Shown here: positions 9,475 to 17,688 of the stretch, piece by piece | Position numbering within the stretch: the stretch's first letter is position 1 | How the letters are laid out: each line of letters begins with the position of its first letter | Source of the DNA: Sulfuritalea hydrogenivorans sk43H | GTDB taxonomy: Bacteria; Pseudomonadota; Gammaproteobacteria; Burkholderiales; Rhodocyclaceae | Assembly: GCF_000828635.1 (NCBI RefSeq) | Contig: NZ_AP012547.1 | Location: forward strand, 3,286,001-3,350,000 | Length of the DNA: 64,000 nucleotides | Reading direction: 5' to 3' | Position numbers and translations under genes: made by a program | The notes under the pieces: generated by a model | The model's input: the letters and a program-made list of their open reading frames with translations, nothing else | Database searches by the model: none | What the model was told of the DNA's origin: nothing

Positions 9475-9989
9475 CAATGGACTGAGGGATAGGCAATGTC
9501 GGTCCGGCGGTTTTCCTGCCAGCATTTTTCCTCGTGACACGTGGCCGCAGGCCGCTCCTTGCCGAAGCTGACAGCCTCAATCTGCCTATCGGGAACACCA
9601 TGCAGGGTCAGCGACTTGCGCACGGCCTCGGCACGCTTCTGACCCAGCGCGAGGTTGTATTCGCTGCTGCCGCGCTCATCCGCATTGCCCTGGAGAGTGA
9701 TGTGTGACGCCGGATTGTGCGTGAGATAGCTGGCATGAGCGCGGAGCATCTGCTTATACTTTTCGTCCACGATAAAGTTGTCATAGGAGAAATACACGCT
9801 GCGTTTGGCCCGATCATCAGCCAGGTCGTTCAGTGCCGGGATCACTGGTTTGGCCGCGGCGGATACCTGCCTTGATTCCGCCGGCTGATCTTGTTTGGGG
9901 GCTGGCGAGGTTGCCGCCACCGGAGGTGTCGAGCTGCACCCGGCAAGCAGAACGGGAAGGAAAAGAAAGGCTGGCAGCTTCTGCATCAT
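9474..9989 (-). CDS. Pal-like OmpA-domain lipoprotein
   Basis: Outer-membrane lipoprotein of about 171 residues. The signal peptide ends in lipobox LLAGC (MMQKLPAFLFLPVLLAGCSS). The C-terminal OmpA domain has SYDNFIVDEKY, ITLQGNADERGSSEYNLALG and ENRRTDIAYPS, all typical of Pal. Two adjacent ATGs compete: from AGGAG the spacing is 4 nt to the one at 9989 and 7 nt to the one at 9986, so the second may be used. No tolQRAB genes are nearby, so this looks like a Pal paralogue rather than the core tol-pal gene. It is preceded by a PmrA/QseB-like box and is coupled to the downstream OmpA-family gene. Confidence 0.87.
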   Translation of the reverse strand: MMQKLPAFLFLPVLLAGCSSTPPVAATSPAPKQDQPAESRQVSAAAKPVIPALNDLADDRAKRSVYFSYDNFIVDEKYKQMLRAHASYLTHNPASHITLQGNADERGSSEYNLALGQKRAEAVRKSLTLHGVPDRQIEAVSFGKERPAATCHEEKCWQENRRTDIAYPSVH

Positions 9990-10032
9990 GGAACTCCTGA
10001 GGGTGACCAGCACGGATTGTCGGCAGGGAACA

Positions 10033-10049
10033 CTTAAGAAAGACTTAAA
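10033..10049 (-). promoter_or_regulatory. PmrA/QseB-like box upstream of the Pal-like gene
   Basis: On the minus strand: TTTAAG, TCTTT, CTTAAG, then 11 bp, then GACAAT (10021-10016) as a candidate -10. The Pal-like start codon is about 44 bp from the box. Confidence 0.7.
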
Positions 10050-10130
10050 GGGCGTCCGCGGCGACTATCGGGGCGGCGCCTCAACGCGTCCTGCTGCAGC
10101 AATTCATGCGCACCGATTGCATCCATGACT

Positions 10131-10147
10131 CTTAAGTCTGTCTTAAG
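10131..10147 (+). promoter_or_regulatory. PmrA/QseB-like box, perfect CTTAAG-N5-CTTAAG
   Basis: Both half-sites are identical, so direction is not fixed by the box. On the plus strand GACAAT (10159-10164) follows after 11 bp, the same -10 and spacing as at the Pal-like promoter. The transcript would enter a region with no convincing gene but with a terminator. Confidence 0.68.
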
Positions 10148-10170
10148 TATTCGCCACCGACAATTTGCCC

Positions 10171-10319
10171 AACATCGCTTTCAGAAGCACTGTGACGCAA
10201 GAGACATGGTCCTGCGAGCTTGGTGTACAAATCAGACAACGGGGGAGGAGGAGACGCTTCCCTTTGGTGGCTACTCCCTGGCCACCTTTCCAGCGGCTGC
10301 AGATCCGCTGCTTTTTATT
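10171..10319 (+). ncRNA. Candidate regulatory small RNA
   Basis: Predicted from context only. A box plus -10 upstream (10131-10164) and an intrinsic terminator downstream (10291-10319) bracket about 150 nt. The transcript could form a hairpin GGTGGC/GCCACC (10266-10286) before the terminator stem and carries a purine run with repeated GGA near 10240-10252. A frame open from 10125 across the region lacks a ribosome site and resembles nothing I know, so I favour RNA. The 5' end is estimated 6-7 nt after the -10. Confidence 0.4.
10291..10319 (+). terminator. Rho-independent terminator of the candidate small RNA
   Basis: Stem CAGCGG/CCGCTG with an 8-nt loop, followed directly by CTTTTTATT. It lies ahead of the convergent recG 3' end (10375). 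Confidence 0.7.
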
Positions 10320-10374
10320 CCAGGCAAACTGCCGAGAGGTCGGATGGCGAACAGCGCCAGATGACTCCGGGCCA

Positions 10375-12465
10375 TCAGGCCTTGAGCAGTTCCTCGCGGC
10401 CACCCAGCCAGCGCTGCAGATGCGCCTCGGCGTGTTGCGGCGCGTCGCGCAGCAGGTCTTCCGCCACGGCGCGCGCCTGCTCCACCAGTGCTTCGTCTTC
10501 CAGATCGGCATAGCGCAGCAATGGCAGGCCGCTTTGGCGCGCGCCGATGAATTCGCCGGGGCCGCGCAGGCGCAGGTCCTCGCGGGCGATCTCGAAGCCA
10601 TCGGTGGACTCGAAAATGACTTTCAGCCGCGCCCGCGCCAGTTCGCCCAGCGGCTGGGCGTAGAGCAGGATGCAGGCCGACTGCACCGCGCCGCGCCCGA
10701 CGCGGCCGCGCAACTGATGCAGTTGCGCGAGGCCGAAACGCTCGGCGTGTTCGATCACCATCAGGCTGGCGTTGGGTACGTCGACACCGACTTCGATCAC
10801 GGTGGTCGCCACCAGCACCTGAATCTCGTTGGCGAAGAAAGCGGCCATCACCGCCGCTTTCTCGGCGGCCTTGAGGCGGCCATGGACGAGGCCGACTTTC
10901 AGGTCCGGCAGGTCGGCCGCGAGACGGGCATAAGTTTCCTCGGCGGTTTTAAGTTGCAAAACGGCGTTTTCGCTCCGGCCGCTGCGCTTAACGTTAGCCT
11001 CCGCCGAAACTCCGTTTTCCTCGATCAGCGGACAGACCCAGTAGGCCTGGCCCCCGGCGCGGCAGGCCTCATGCACCCGCGCCACGACCTGGTCGCGGCG
11101 GGCTTCCGATACCAGCTTGGTGGTGACCGGGCTGCGGCCGGGCGGCAGCTCGTCGAGCACCGAGACATCGAGGTCGGCGTAATAGCTCATGGCCAGGGTG
11201 CGCGGAATCGGTGTCGCCGACATCGCCAGCTGGTGCGCGAAGAGGCCCTTCTCCTTCAGCGCCAGGCGCTGGCGCACGCCGAAACGGTGCTGCTCGTCGA
11301 CAATGGCGAGGCCGAGGCGGGCGAACTCGACCTTGTCTTCGATCAGGGCGTGCGTGCCGACAATAATCGCCGTATCGCCAGCGCCGACTTTCGCGATCGC
11401 CGCTTCCTTCTCGCGCTTCTTCAGGCTGCCGGTGAGCCAGGCGACTTCGAGGCCGAGCGGTTCGAGCCATGCCGCCAGCTTGCGGTAATGCTGCTCGGCG
11501 AGGATTTCCGTCGGCGCCATGAGGGCCGTCTGATAGCCGGCTTCGACCGCGTGCAGCATGGCCAGCGCGGCGACCACGGTCTTGCCGCTGCCGACATCGC
11601 CCTGCAACAGGCGCTGCATCGGATGCGGCTGGGCCAGGTCGGCGGCAATCTCGCGCCAGGCGCGTTGCTGCGCCTTGGTCAGGCGGAATGGCAGGGATTT
11701 CAGCAAGGCGTCGGTCAGCTTCGCCGTCGGCTTCAGTCGCGGTGCGCCGCGCGCCCGGCGGGCGGTGTAGGCGCGGCGCAGGCTGAGCTGTTGCGCCAGC
11801 AGTTCGTCGAACTGCACGCGGCGCCAGGCGGGATGCTCGCGCGATTCCAGCACCGCCTGCGACATCTCCGGCGGCGGCGTGTGCAGCAACCGGATGACGG
11901 CGGAAAATTCGGGCAGGTTCAACTTCTCGCGCAGTTCGGGCGCCAGCGTGTCGCCGAGGTCGGCGCGCACCAGCGCCTTTTCGACCAGGCGCCGCAGCGT
12001 GGACTGGCCGAGACCGGCCGTGGTCGGATAGACCGGCGTCAGGCGTTCCGGCAGCGGCTCGTCCGCGCCGACGACATGGAAACGGGGATGGATGATTTCC
12101 GGGCCGAGATAGCCCTCGTGCAGCTCGCCGAAAATCCGCAGGCGGGCGCCCGGCTGCAAGGCCTTTTGCTGGCTCGGATAAAAGTTCAGGAATCTCAGCA
12201 GCAACGCGCCGCTGGCGTCCCTGACCCGCGCCAGCAACTGGCGACGCGGCCGGTAGGCGATCTCGCTGTCGAGGACATCGACTTCGAACTGCGCGGCGAC
12301 GCCGGGCCGGGCATCGGCGAGCGCCGTGATGCGGGTTTCGTCCTCGTAGCGCAGCGGCAGATGGAGGACGAAGTCGGCGTCGTTCTTCAGGCCCAGCCGG
12401 GCCAGCCGTGCCGCCAGCGTGTTGGGGCCGGCGGCGGGTGTTTTAGCCAAGGACGAGCACGGCAT
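10375..12465 (-). CDS. recG: RecG, ATP-dependent DNA helicase
   Basis: Branch-migration helicase that regresses stalled forks and processes Holliday junctions. 696 residues, normal for the family. An N-terminal wedge domain ([23 protein letters not shown]) precedes helicase motifs: motif [12 protein letters not shown], Ia [22 protein letters not shown] (the DEQH box typical of RecG), [14 protein letters not shown], then [14 protein letters not shown] and QLRGRVGRG. The ATG at 12465 lies inside the end of ridA (23-bp overlap). A copy of the dispersed 26-bp motif encodes KVGAGDTA just before the [11 protein letters not shown] segment. Last gene of a minus-strand run from metY. Confidence 0.96.
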   Translation of the reverse strand: MPCSSLAKTPAAGPNTLAARLARLGLKNDADFVLHLPLRYEDETRITALADARPGVAAQFEVDVLDSEIAYRPRRQLLARVRDASGALLLRFLNFYPSQQKALQPGARLRIFGELHEGYLGPEIIHPRFHVVGADEPLPERLTPVYPTTAGLGQSTLRRLVEKALVRADLGDTLAPELREKLNLPEFSAVIRLLHTPPPEMSQAVLESREHPAWRRVQFDELLAQQLSLRRAYTARRARGAPRLKPTAKLTDALLKSLPFRLTKAQQRAWREIAADLAQPHPMQRLLQGDVGSGKTVVAALAMLHAVEAGYQTALMAPTEILAEQHYRKLAAWLEPLGLEVAWLTGSLKKREKEAAIAKVGAGDTAIIVGTHALIEDKVEFARLGLAIVDEQHRFGVRQRLALKEKGLFAHQLAMSATPIPRTLAMSYYADLDVSVLDELPPGRSPVTTKLVSEARRDQVVARVHEACRAGGQAYWVCPLIEENGVSAEANVKRSGRSENAVLQLKTAEETYARLAADLPDLKVGLVHGRLKAAEKAAVMAAFFANEIQVLVATTVIEVGVDVPNASLMVIEHAERFGLAQLHQLRGRVGRGAVQSACILLYAQPLGELARARLKVIFESTDGFEIAREDLRLRGPGEFIGARQSGLPLLRYADLEDEALVEQARAVAEDLLRDAPQHAEAHLQRWLGGREELLKA
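11366..11391 (-). repeat. Dispersed 26-bp motif, copy 2 (in recG)
   Basis: Minus orientation. This copy begins AAAGTCGGCGCTGGCG and ends ATACGGCGAT and serves as the reference form for the family. It encodes KVGAGDTA in RecG. Confidence 0.7.
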
Positions 12466-12829
12466 CCGCCTCGACCAGGGCGCCGCGCGGCAGTTCCTTG
12501 ACGCCCACCGCGGCGCGCGCCGGATAGGGCTCGCTGACGTACTTCGCCATGGTTTCGTTCACCTTGGCGAAGTTGGCCAGGTCGGTCAGGTAGATGTTGA
12601 ACTTCACCGCATCGTTCAGGGTCACCCCGGCGGCGGCGGCGACCGCCTTGAGGTTTTCGAAGACGCGCACGATCTGCGCGTCGATGCCGTCGACCATCGT
12701 CATGCTGGCCGGATCGAGGCCGATCTGGCCCGACAGGTAGATCGTGTTGCCGGCCTGCACAGCCTGTGAATAGGTGCCGATCGCGGCGGGGGCGGCGGAA
12801 GTGGAAATGATCTTGCGGCTCATGGTCAT
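12443..12829 (-). CDS. ridA: RidA-family enamine/imine deaminase
   Basis: Hydrolyses reactive 2-aminoacrylate and related enamines released by PLP enzymes; trimeric cytosolic protein. 128 residues, as expected. Family segments are clear: [39 protein letters not shown], and the substrate-binding Arg and Glu region [23 protein letters not shown]. The ATG at 12829 has GGAGA five to six bases upstream; an internal ATG two codons on is less likely. It starts 12 bp after fliW and overlaps recG, so it is probably co-transcribed with both. Confidence 0.93.
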   Translation of the reverse strand: MTMSRKIISTSAAPAAIGTYSQAVQAGNTIYLSGQIGLDPASMTMVDGIDAQIVRVFENLKAVAAAAGVTLNDAVKFNIYLTDLANFAKVNETMAKYVSEPYPARAAVGVKELPRGALVEADAVLVLG

Positions 12830-12841
12830 GGCTTCTCCGGG

Positions 12842-13282
12842 TCAGACAGGGGCGACTTTGTAATCGAGGCGGGCAAACACATGTTGCAGGCCGCGCCGGG
12901 TGTCGAGATTGATGATCAGGGGAGCGTTGAGGTTGGCGCGCACCGGCTGGTTCGGCCCATCCTTGCTCAGCATCACCACCACCACGAGATGGGCGACGGG
13001 GTTGGCAATGTCGCGATCGGAGTCGGTGAGCTGAAGGTCGGCGGCCTCCTCGTCCGACAGGGTGATTTCGTGGGCGAAGCCGAACTGCGCCGGGTCGGCG
13101 ATGTGGAAGGCGAGCTCCGCATCATCCAGCGACTGCAGGATGAAATAGCTTGGATTGTCTCCTTCCGGGTGGAAGAGGGTGAAGCGCTTGCAGTCTTCGA
13201 GGCCGACCAGTCCGCGCGGAAACTCGATGATGCGCGACGGTTCCACGACCAGTGTGCCGAAACGCGGGCTTTCAATTTTCAT
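12842..13282 (-). CDS. fliW: FliW, flagellar assembly factor
   Basis: Small cytosolic protein of 146 residues. In characterised systems FliW binds flagellin and antagonises the RNA-binding regulator CsrA, coupling flagellin level to translation. Family features: an N-terminal beta region with IIEFPRGLVGLEDCKRF, the middle SYFILQSLDDAELAF, and ANLNAPLIINLDTRRGLQ near the C-terminus. No flagellar gene is in the window, so the gene is separated from its usual flagellin/csrA neighbours. It lies 17 bp after the SPOR gene and 12 bp before ridA. Confidence 0.93.
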   Translation of the reverse strand: MKIESPRFGTLVVEPSRIIEFPRGLVGLEDCKRFTLFHPEGDNPSYFILQSLDDAELAFHIADPAQFGFAHEITLSDEEAADLQLTDSDRDIANPVAHLVVVVMLSKDGPNQPVRANLNAPLIINLDTRRGLQHVFARLDYKVAPV

Positions 13283-13299
13283 GGCGTTGTCCTCTCCGC

Positions 13300-14037
13300 T
13301 TACTTCTTCATGGTCACCAGCAAGCCGCCGTCAAGCCCCAGTTCCTTCAGCTTGGCGCGGGCGGCACTGGCTTCTTCCCTGGTCGCAAAGGGACCGGCAT
13401 GCACGCGTGCCTCGATGGTGGAGGGGATGCCGTGGAGCTCCAGCTTCGCGCGCAAATCCTCGGCATTGGCCACGTTGCTGAACACGCCCATCTGCACTGC
13501 ATACTGGCGTTCGACGGCTTGCGTGAGCGGACGCAAGGGAGCAGCGCGGCGCGGCGCGGCATGCGATTGCGCCAGTTCGCGCGCCGGCTCCGGCCGCGCG
13601 GCGGGCGAAACGGCCGGCGGCACCGGTTCGGAGGGCCGAATCGACGCCGGTTTGCTGGTGGCCGGCTTGGTCAAGGGCTTTTCGGGTGGCAGCGGCAGCA
13701 GCGGCGGCGCGCCGGGCGAAGCCGTTCCTTCCGGCACCGCTTTTTCTTCGGCTTTGCCGATTTCCGCGGACTCGGGCTTCGTTTCGGCCGCGGGCTCCCC
13801 TGGCTTGGCTTCGGCCACGGCAGCGGGTTCCGCGGCGGGAGGTGTTTCCTGCCGGGGTGGCAAGGCAGCCACCTTGGTCGCCACCGGATGGCTTGGCGCG
13901 TAGATGGCGTCGAACATCGCCAGGCTGCCCAAGAGGCCCACCACCATCACGGCGGCGATGGCAATGCGATTGAGAAGCCGCCGCTTGAGGGCGTCGTCAG
14001 CCGTGGAATCGGTTTCCGGTATCGGTGTGTCGTTCAT
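13300..14037 (-). CDS. SPOR-domain membrane protein
   Basis: A 245-residue bitopic inner-membrane protein. A cytoplasmic N-terminus is followed by one membrane helix (about residues 22-43, IAIAAVMVVGLLGSLAMF), a long Pro/Ala/Glu-rich periplasmic linker (about 50-175), and a C-terminal SPOR domain (about 178-245; YAVQMGVFSNVANAEDLRAK). SPOR domains bind glycan strands lacking stem peptides at division sites. The ATG at 14037 is preferred over one ten codons upstream because GAGGA lies about five bases before it. It overlaps the DUF2802 gene by 41 bp. Likely a cell-division or envelope protein of the DedD/FtsN kind, though not assignable to either. Confidence 0.85.
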   Translation of the reverse strand: MNDTPIPETDSTADDALKRRLLNRIAIAAVMVVGLLGSLAMFDAIYAPSHPVATKVAALPPRQETPPAAEPAAVAEAKPGEPAAETKPESAEIGKAEEKAVPEGTASPGAPPLLPLPPEKPLTKPATSKPASIRPSEPVPPAVSPAARPEPARELAQSHAAPRRAAPLRPLTQAVERQYAVQMGVFSNVANAEDLRAKLELHGIPSTIEARVHAGPFATREEASAARAKLKELGLDGGLLVTMKK

Positions 14038-14572
14038 CGCGTTCCTCGCCTCGTTCTTGACGCTCAAATTCAGATCCGCTGCGTGCCAGCGAAGCCACCA
14101 GTTCCGCTTCGCCGATCGAAATGCCGCAGTGACCGGCTATTCCGGCAGCCGGCATGCCTTGCTGGGCCAGCGTCATTGCCTCGTTGTACAGCGGCGACAC
14201 GTTGCGCGTCGCCTTGAGCAAGGCGATCTCCTCCGCCAGGCGCGCCACTTCCTCGCGCAGCTGCGCGCTTTCGCGCCGCAAGCGCTCGAGTTCGACCTCG
14301 GTGTTCGACTTTGCCAATTCGCGGGCAAAATCCGGTTCGGACGCCACCGGCACGGACGGCGGAACCTGCGGCGTCACCCGCGCCTCCTGGGGCGGATAGA
14401 TTTCCCAACCGGAAAGCCTGCGTTTGGCTTCCCGCTTCTCGCCGTCACGGCGCTTGCCGACCACCTGGAACAGGCGCATCAGGGACAACACCAGATAGAC
14501 GCCGACCATCGCCGCCAGCACCAGCACGACGTCGCGCCAGCCAATGCCGGTGATGAAGTCGAGGTCCATCAT
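13997..14572 (-). CDS. DUF2802 membrane-anchored coiled-coil protein
   Basis: A 191-residue protein. One N-terminal membrane helix (about residues 10-30, DVVLVLAAMVGVYLVLSLM) is followed by a basic patch, a proline-rich spacer, a coiled coil (about 90-130, with LERLRRESAQLREEVARLAEEI in heptad register), and a C-terminal helix-turn-helix-like segment (YNEAMTLAQQGMPAAGIAGHCGISIGEAELV) that matches DUF2802. Function is unknown. The start at 14572 overlaps the metY stop (ATGATGA arrangement), so it is coupled to metY; the next in-frame ATG three bases on is equally possible. Confidence 0.8.
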   Translation of the reverse strand: MMDLDFITGIGWRDVVLVLAAMVGVYLVLSLMRLFQVVGKRRDGEKREAKRRLSGWEIYPPQEARVTPQVPPSVPVASEPDFARELAKSNTEVELERLRRESAQLREEVARLAEEIALLKATRNVSPLYNEAMTLAQQGMPAAGIAGHCGISIGEAELVASLARSGSEFERQERGEERDERHTDTGNRFHG

Positions 14573-15876
14573 GCGCTGCGCTCCAGGGCCTGGTCGATGT
14601 CCCACAGGATGTCATCAAGGGTTTCGAGGCCGACCGAGAGGCGCACCATGTCCGGGGTCACGCCGGAAGCCCGCTGATCCGCCTCGCTCAGCTGCCGATG
14701 CGTGGTCGATGCCGGATGGATCACCAGCGTCTTGGCGTCGCCGATGTTGGCCAGATGCGAGCAGAACTGCAGGGCATCGATGAAGCGTTCGCCGGCGGCT
14801 TGCCCGCCGCCTTTGGCTCCGGGGTTGCCGCCATCGACGCCGAAGCTCAGTATGGCGCCCGCGCCGCCATGCAGGTAGCGCTGCGCCAGCGCATGGCCGG
14901 GGCTGGCGGGCAGCCCGGGGTAATTGACCCAGGCCACCCGCGGATGCTTCTCCAGATGCCGCGCCACGGCCAGGGCGTTTTCGCAATGGCGTTTCATGCG
15001 CAAGGGCAGCGTTTCGATGCCCTGCATCAGCAGCCAGGCCGAGAACGGCGACAGCGCCGGGCCGAAGGTGCGCAGGGTTTCCATGCGCGCCTTCATGGTG
15101 AAGCCGAAGTTGCCGAAGGTTTCGAAAAACTTGACGCCGTGATAGCCGGCGGAAGGCTCGGTCATGCCCGGGAACTTGCCGTTGCCCCAATCGAATTTGC
15201 CGGACTCGATCACCACGCCGCCCAGCGTGGTGCCGTGGCCGCCGAGGAACTTGGTCGCCGAGTGCACGATGATGTCGGCGCCGTGTTCGAACGGCCGGCA
15301 CAGGCAGGGCGAAGGCACGGTGTTGTCGATGATCAGCGGCACGCCGTGCCCATGGGCGATCTCCGCCACCGCTGCGATGTCGAGCACGTTGAGCCGCGGA
15401 TTGGCCACCGTTTCGGCAAACAGGCACTTGGTGTTGTCCGACAGCGCGGCACGAAAATTTTCCGGATCGTCGGAATCGACGAACACGGTCTCGATGCCGA
15501 GCTTCCTCAGGCTGACGTCGAGCTGCGAGAAACTGCCGCCGTAGAGCGAGCGCGCCGCGACAATGCGGTCGCCGGCCTCGCACAGGGTCAGCAGCGCCAC
15601 CATCTGCGCCGCGAGGCCCGTGGCGGCCGCGACCGCGGCACGGCCGCCTTCCAGCGCCGCCATGCGTTCCTCGAAGGCGGCGACGGTGGGGTTGCCGATG
15701 CGCGAATAGACGTTGCCGAAGGTTTGCAGGTTGAACAGGCTGGCCGCATGTTCCGCCGAATCGAAAACGAAGGAGGTGGTCTGGTGGATCGGCAGCGCCC
15801 GCGCGCCTGTCGCCGCGTCCGGCTGGGCACCGGCATGCAGGCAGAGCGTTTCGATACCGTAGGAGCGATCCGTCAT
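14569..15876 (-). CDS. metY: O-acetylhomoserine sulfhydrylase (PLP-dependent, Cys/Met metabolism family)
   Basis: Makes homocysteine (or methionine) directly from an activated homoserine and sulfide. 435 residues, the length of MetY-type enzymes; O-succinylhomoserine enzymes (MetZ) are nearer 400. PLP lysine in HSATKFLGGHG; other family signatures YSRIGNPTVAAFEERMAALEGG, ATGLAAQM, IDNTVPSPCLCRP and HPASTTHRQL. I start at 15876 (MTDRSYGIETLCLHAG), the usual family N-terminus, not at an upstream codon at 15930. No clear ribosome site and no SAM-riboswitch-like structure were seen upstream. Divergent from the ElyC-like gene; first of the minus-strand run to recG. Confidence 0.9.
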   Translation of the reverse strand: MTDRSYGIETLCLHAGAQPDAATGARALPIHQTTSFVFDSAEHAASLFNLQTFGNVYSRIGNPTVAAFEERMAALEGGRAAVAAATGLAAQMVALLTLCEAGDRIVAARSLYGGSFSQLDVSLRKLGIETVFVDSDDPENFRAALSDNTKCLFAETVANPRLNVLDIAAVAEIAHGHGVPLIIDNTVPSPCLCRPFEHGADIIVHSATKFLGGHGTTLGGVVIESGKFDWGNGKFPGMTEPSAGYHGVKFFETFGNFGFTMKARMETLRTFGPALSPFSAWLLMQGIETLPLRMKRHCENALAVARHLEKHPRVAWVNYPGLPASPGHALAQRYLHGGAGAILSFGVDGGNPGAKGGGQAAGERFIDALQFCSHLANIGDAKTLVIHPASTTHRQLSEADQRASGVTPDMVRLSVGLETLDDILWDIDQALERSA

Positions 15877-15959
15877 GAAATCGTGGTCAGGGCAAATTAC
15901 ATTGATAATAGTGGCCCGGGCAGCCCCCATAAAACGCGATCAGCCCCGCCTTTGACCCC

Positions 15960-16712
15960 ATGTTTCTGCTGAAGAAGCTCCTGACTACCCTGATCCTGCC
16001 GCCCGCCGGGCCGATACTGCTGGCCTTCCTCGGCCTCTGGCTGATGCGCTCGCAAAGTCGGCGCTGGCGGAACGGCGGCCTGTGGCTGGCGATCCTGTCG
16101 CTCGCCGGCCTGTTGCTGCTTTCCATGCCCATCGTCGGCAAGGCCTTGATGGCGCCGCTGGAACAGTACCCGCCGATCAGCGCCGCGCAGTTGCAGCGGG
16201 CGCAGGCCATCGTGATCCTCGGCGGCGGTTCGTATTTTGCGCCCGAGTATGGCGGCGATACGGTGGGCTCCGCCACGCTGGAACGCCTGCGCTACGGCGC
16301 CCGGCTGGCGCGCCAATCGCGCCTGCCGCTGCTGGTCACCGGCGGCGCGCCGACGGGTGGGCGGCCCGAGGGCGAACTGATGCGCGACACGCTGGAACAG
16401 GACTTCGGCGTGAAGGTGCGCTGGGTCGAAACCGCCTCGCGCGACACCACCGAAAACGCCAGCCTCTCGGCGCCGCTGCTCAAGGCGGCGGGCATCAGCC
16501 GCATCGCCCTGGTCAGCAACGGCTGGCATCTGCCGCGGGCGATTCCGCTGTTCGCGAAGCAGGGACTGGAGGTGACGCCGGCGCCGATGGCCTTCATCTC
16601 CGGCGAGTCATCGCTGCCGACGGCATTGCTTCCCGGCGGCCTCGGGGCGAGCCGCGAAGCGCTCCACGAATACCTCGGCCAACTCTACAACCGGATCAAG
16701 GAAGCAAAATGA
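15960..16712 (+). CDS. YdcF/ElyC-family (DUF218) membrane protein
   Basis: A 250-residue protein with two N-terminal membrane segments (about residues 6-28 and 38-56) and a DUF218 domain: AIVILGGGSYFAPEY, RLRYGARLARQSRLPLLVTGGAP, ASRDTTENASLSAPLL and ALVSNGWHLPRAIPLF. Relatives such as ElyC and SanA act in envelope integrity and peptidoglycan or lipid-carrier homeostasis; the exact reaction is not settled. A dispersed 26-bp motif lies in the coding region just after the first helix, where it encodes SRRWRNGG. It is divergent from metY, with an 83-bp gap. Confidence 0.85.
   Translation: MFLLKKLLTTLILPPAGPILLAFLGLWLMRSQSRRWRNGGLWLAILSLAGLLLLSMPIVGKALMAPLEQYPPISAAQLQRAQAIVILGGGSYFAPEYGGDTVGSATLERLRYGARLARQSRLPLLVTGGAPTGGRPEGELMRDTLEQDFGVKVRWVETASRDTTENASLSAPLLKAAGISRIALVSNGWHLPRAIPLFAKQGLEVTPAPMAFISGESSLPTALLPGGLGASREALHEYLGQLYNRIKEAK
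16054..16079 (+). repeat. Dispersed 26-bp motif, copy 3 (in ElyC-like gene)
   Basis: Plus orientation, AAAGTCGGCGCTGGCG then GAACGGCGGC. Here it is read in a different frame from the recG copy and gives SRRWRNGG. Confidence 0.65.
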
Positions 16713-16715
16713 CCA

Positions 16716-16771
16716 TCCCCCCATCCCCCTGCCCAAGGCAGGGGGCGACCATTGTTCGCGGGCTTTGCCCG
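16716..16771. repeat. C-rich hairpin repeat, copy A
   Basis: CCCCATCCCCCTGCCC facing GGCAGGGGGC, then a second hairpin GCGGGC-TTT-GCCCGC. It lies between the ElyC-like gene and mogA. Related copies are at 31098, 42271 and 60580. Confidence 0.6.
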
Positions 16772-16818
16772 CTCCATGTTTCGGCTGTTCCTCCTTGGGG
16801 CGGCCCTGCGGAGGAACC

Positions 16819-17406
16819 ATGCAAGACGAACTCGTGATCGGCCTCGTCTCCATCTCCGACCGCGCCTCCAGCGGCGTTTATGAGGACAAGGGCATTCCCG
16901 CGCTGCGCGACTGGTTCGGCCAGGCGCTCAGCTCGCCCTGGCGCATGGAAACGCGGTTGATCCCCGATGAACAGGCCGTCATCGAACAGACCCTGATCGA
17001 ACTCTGCGATTCGGCCGGCTGCCACCTGGTGCTGACCACCGGCGGCACCGGCCCGGCACTGCGCGATGTCACGCCGGAGGCCACACTGGCCGTGGCGCAC
17101 AAAGTCATGCCCGGCTTCGGCGAGCAGATGCGGCAGATATCGCTGGCCTTCGTGCCGACCGCGATCCTGTCGCGACAGGTTGGGGTGATACGCGGTAAAT
17201 CGCTGATCCTCAATCTGCCGGGGCAGCCGAAGTCGATCAAGGAGACGCTGGAAGGCGCCAGGGACGCGGAAGGCAGGCAGCTCGTTGCCGGAATCTTCGC
17301 CGCGGTGCCCTATTGCCTCGATCTGATCGGCGGGCCCTATGTCGAGACGCACGAGGCGGTGGTCAAGGCCTTCCGGCCGAAATCGGCACTACGCCCGGCA
17401 AAATAA
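16819..17406 (+). CDS. mogA: MogA, molybdopterin adenylyltransferase
   Basis: Adenylates molybdopterin before molybdenum insertion during molybdenum-cofactor synthesis. 195 residues, the same as well-known MogA proteins. Signatures: IGLVSISDRASSGVYEDKGIPAL at the start, the nucleotide/MPT motif LTTGGTGPALRDVTPEAT near residue 75, and NLPGQPKSIKETLEG with IPYCLDLIGGPY-type C-terminus (here VPYCLDLIGGPYVETH). The ATG at 16819 is decided by GGAGGA four bases upstream; the frame extends further but only through the C-rich repeat. Its stop is 14 bp before an inserted 268-bp repeat element. Confidence 0.95.
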   Translation: MQDELVIGLVSISDRASSGVYEDKGIPALRDWFGQALSSPWRMETRLIPDEQAVIEQTLIELCDSAGCHLVLTTGGTGPALRDVTPEATLAVAHKVMPGFGEQMRQISLAFVPTAILSRQVGVIRGKSLILNLPGQPKSIKETLEGARDAEGRQLVAGIFAAVPYCLDLIGGPYVETHEAVVKAFRPKSALRPAK

Positions 17407-17420
17407 CGGCACCCGGCTAA

Positions 17421-17688
17421 GAGCCTATTTCAGTAGGGATCGTACCCCGCGTTGAGACCAGGATCGGATGGATGCAAGGCGCAGTGCGCTTGCCAATGGT
17501 TGTTCCATTGGCAAGCGCTGCAACGCCGCAGGCGCCGATCCTGGTCTCAACCCGAAGGGCCGGCTGGCGTTGGGCGCGCTGCCACGTTGTCGGTCGTTTG
17601 CAGGGATATACCCTGCGGCGCTCCCTCCGCCTCTCATCGCATCCCAACGCCAACCGGCGCGGGGTACGATCCCTACTGAAATAGGCTC
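17421..17688. mobile_element. MITE-like element with 31-bp terminal inverted repeats
   Basis: The ends 17421-17451 and 17658-17688 are perfect inverted repeats (GAGCCTATTTCAGTAGGG... inward). TAA flanks both sides (17418-17420, 17689-17691) as a possible 3-bp target duplication. Inside are nested palindromes: 17452-17467 with 17535-17550, a hairpin at 17487-17517, and 17560-17574 with 17643-17657 (near perfect). There is no transposase frame, so it is non-autonomous. It lies between the mogA and MlaF-like stop codons. Confidence 0.75.

Noticed and set aside
10125-10364. Small ORF after the fourth regulatory box
   Set aside because: Its start lies in or before the box, there is no ribosome site, and it crosses a terminator; a small RNA fits better.
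10165-12501. 778-codon open frame opposite recG
   Set aside because: Fully antisense to intact RecG motifs, with no recognisable domain.
15877-15959. SAM riboswitch upstream of metY
   Set aside because: The leader is short and no conserved core or terminator was visible.
14698-15972. 424-codon open frame opposite metY
   Set aside because: Antisense shadow; Arg/Gln-rich composition and no ribosome site.
17421-17688. Protein-coding gene inside the repeat element
   Set aside because: Short frames on both strands are by-products of the inverted repeats and have no ribosome site.
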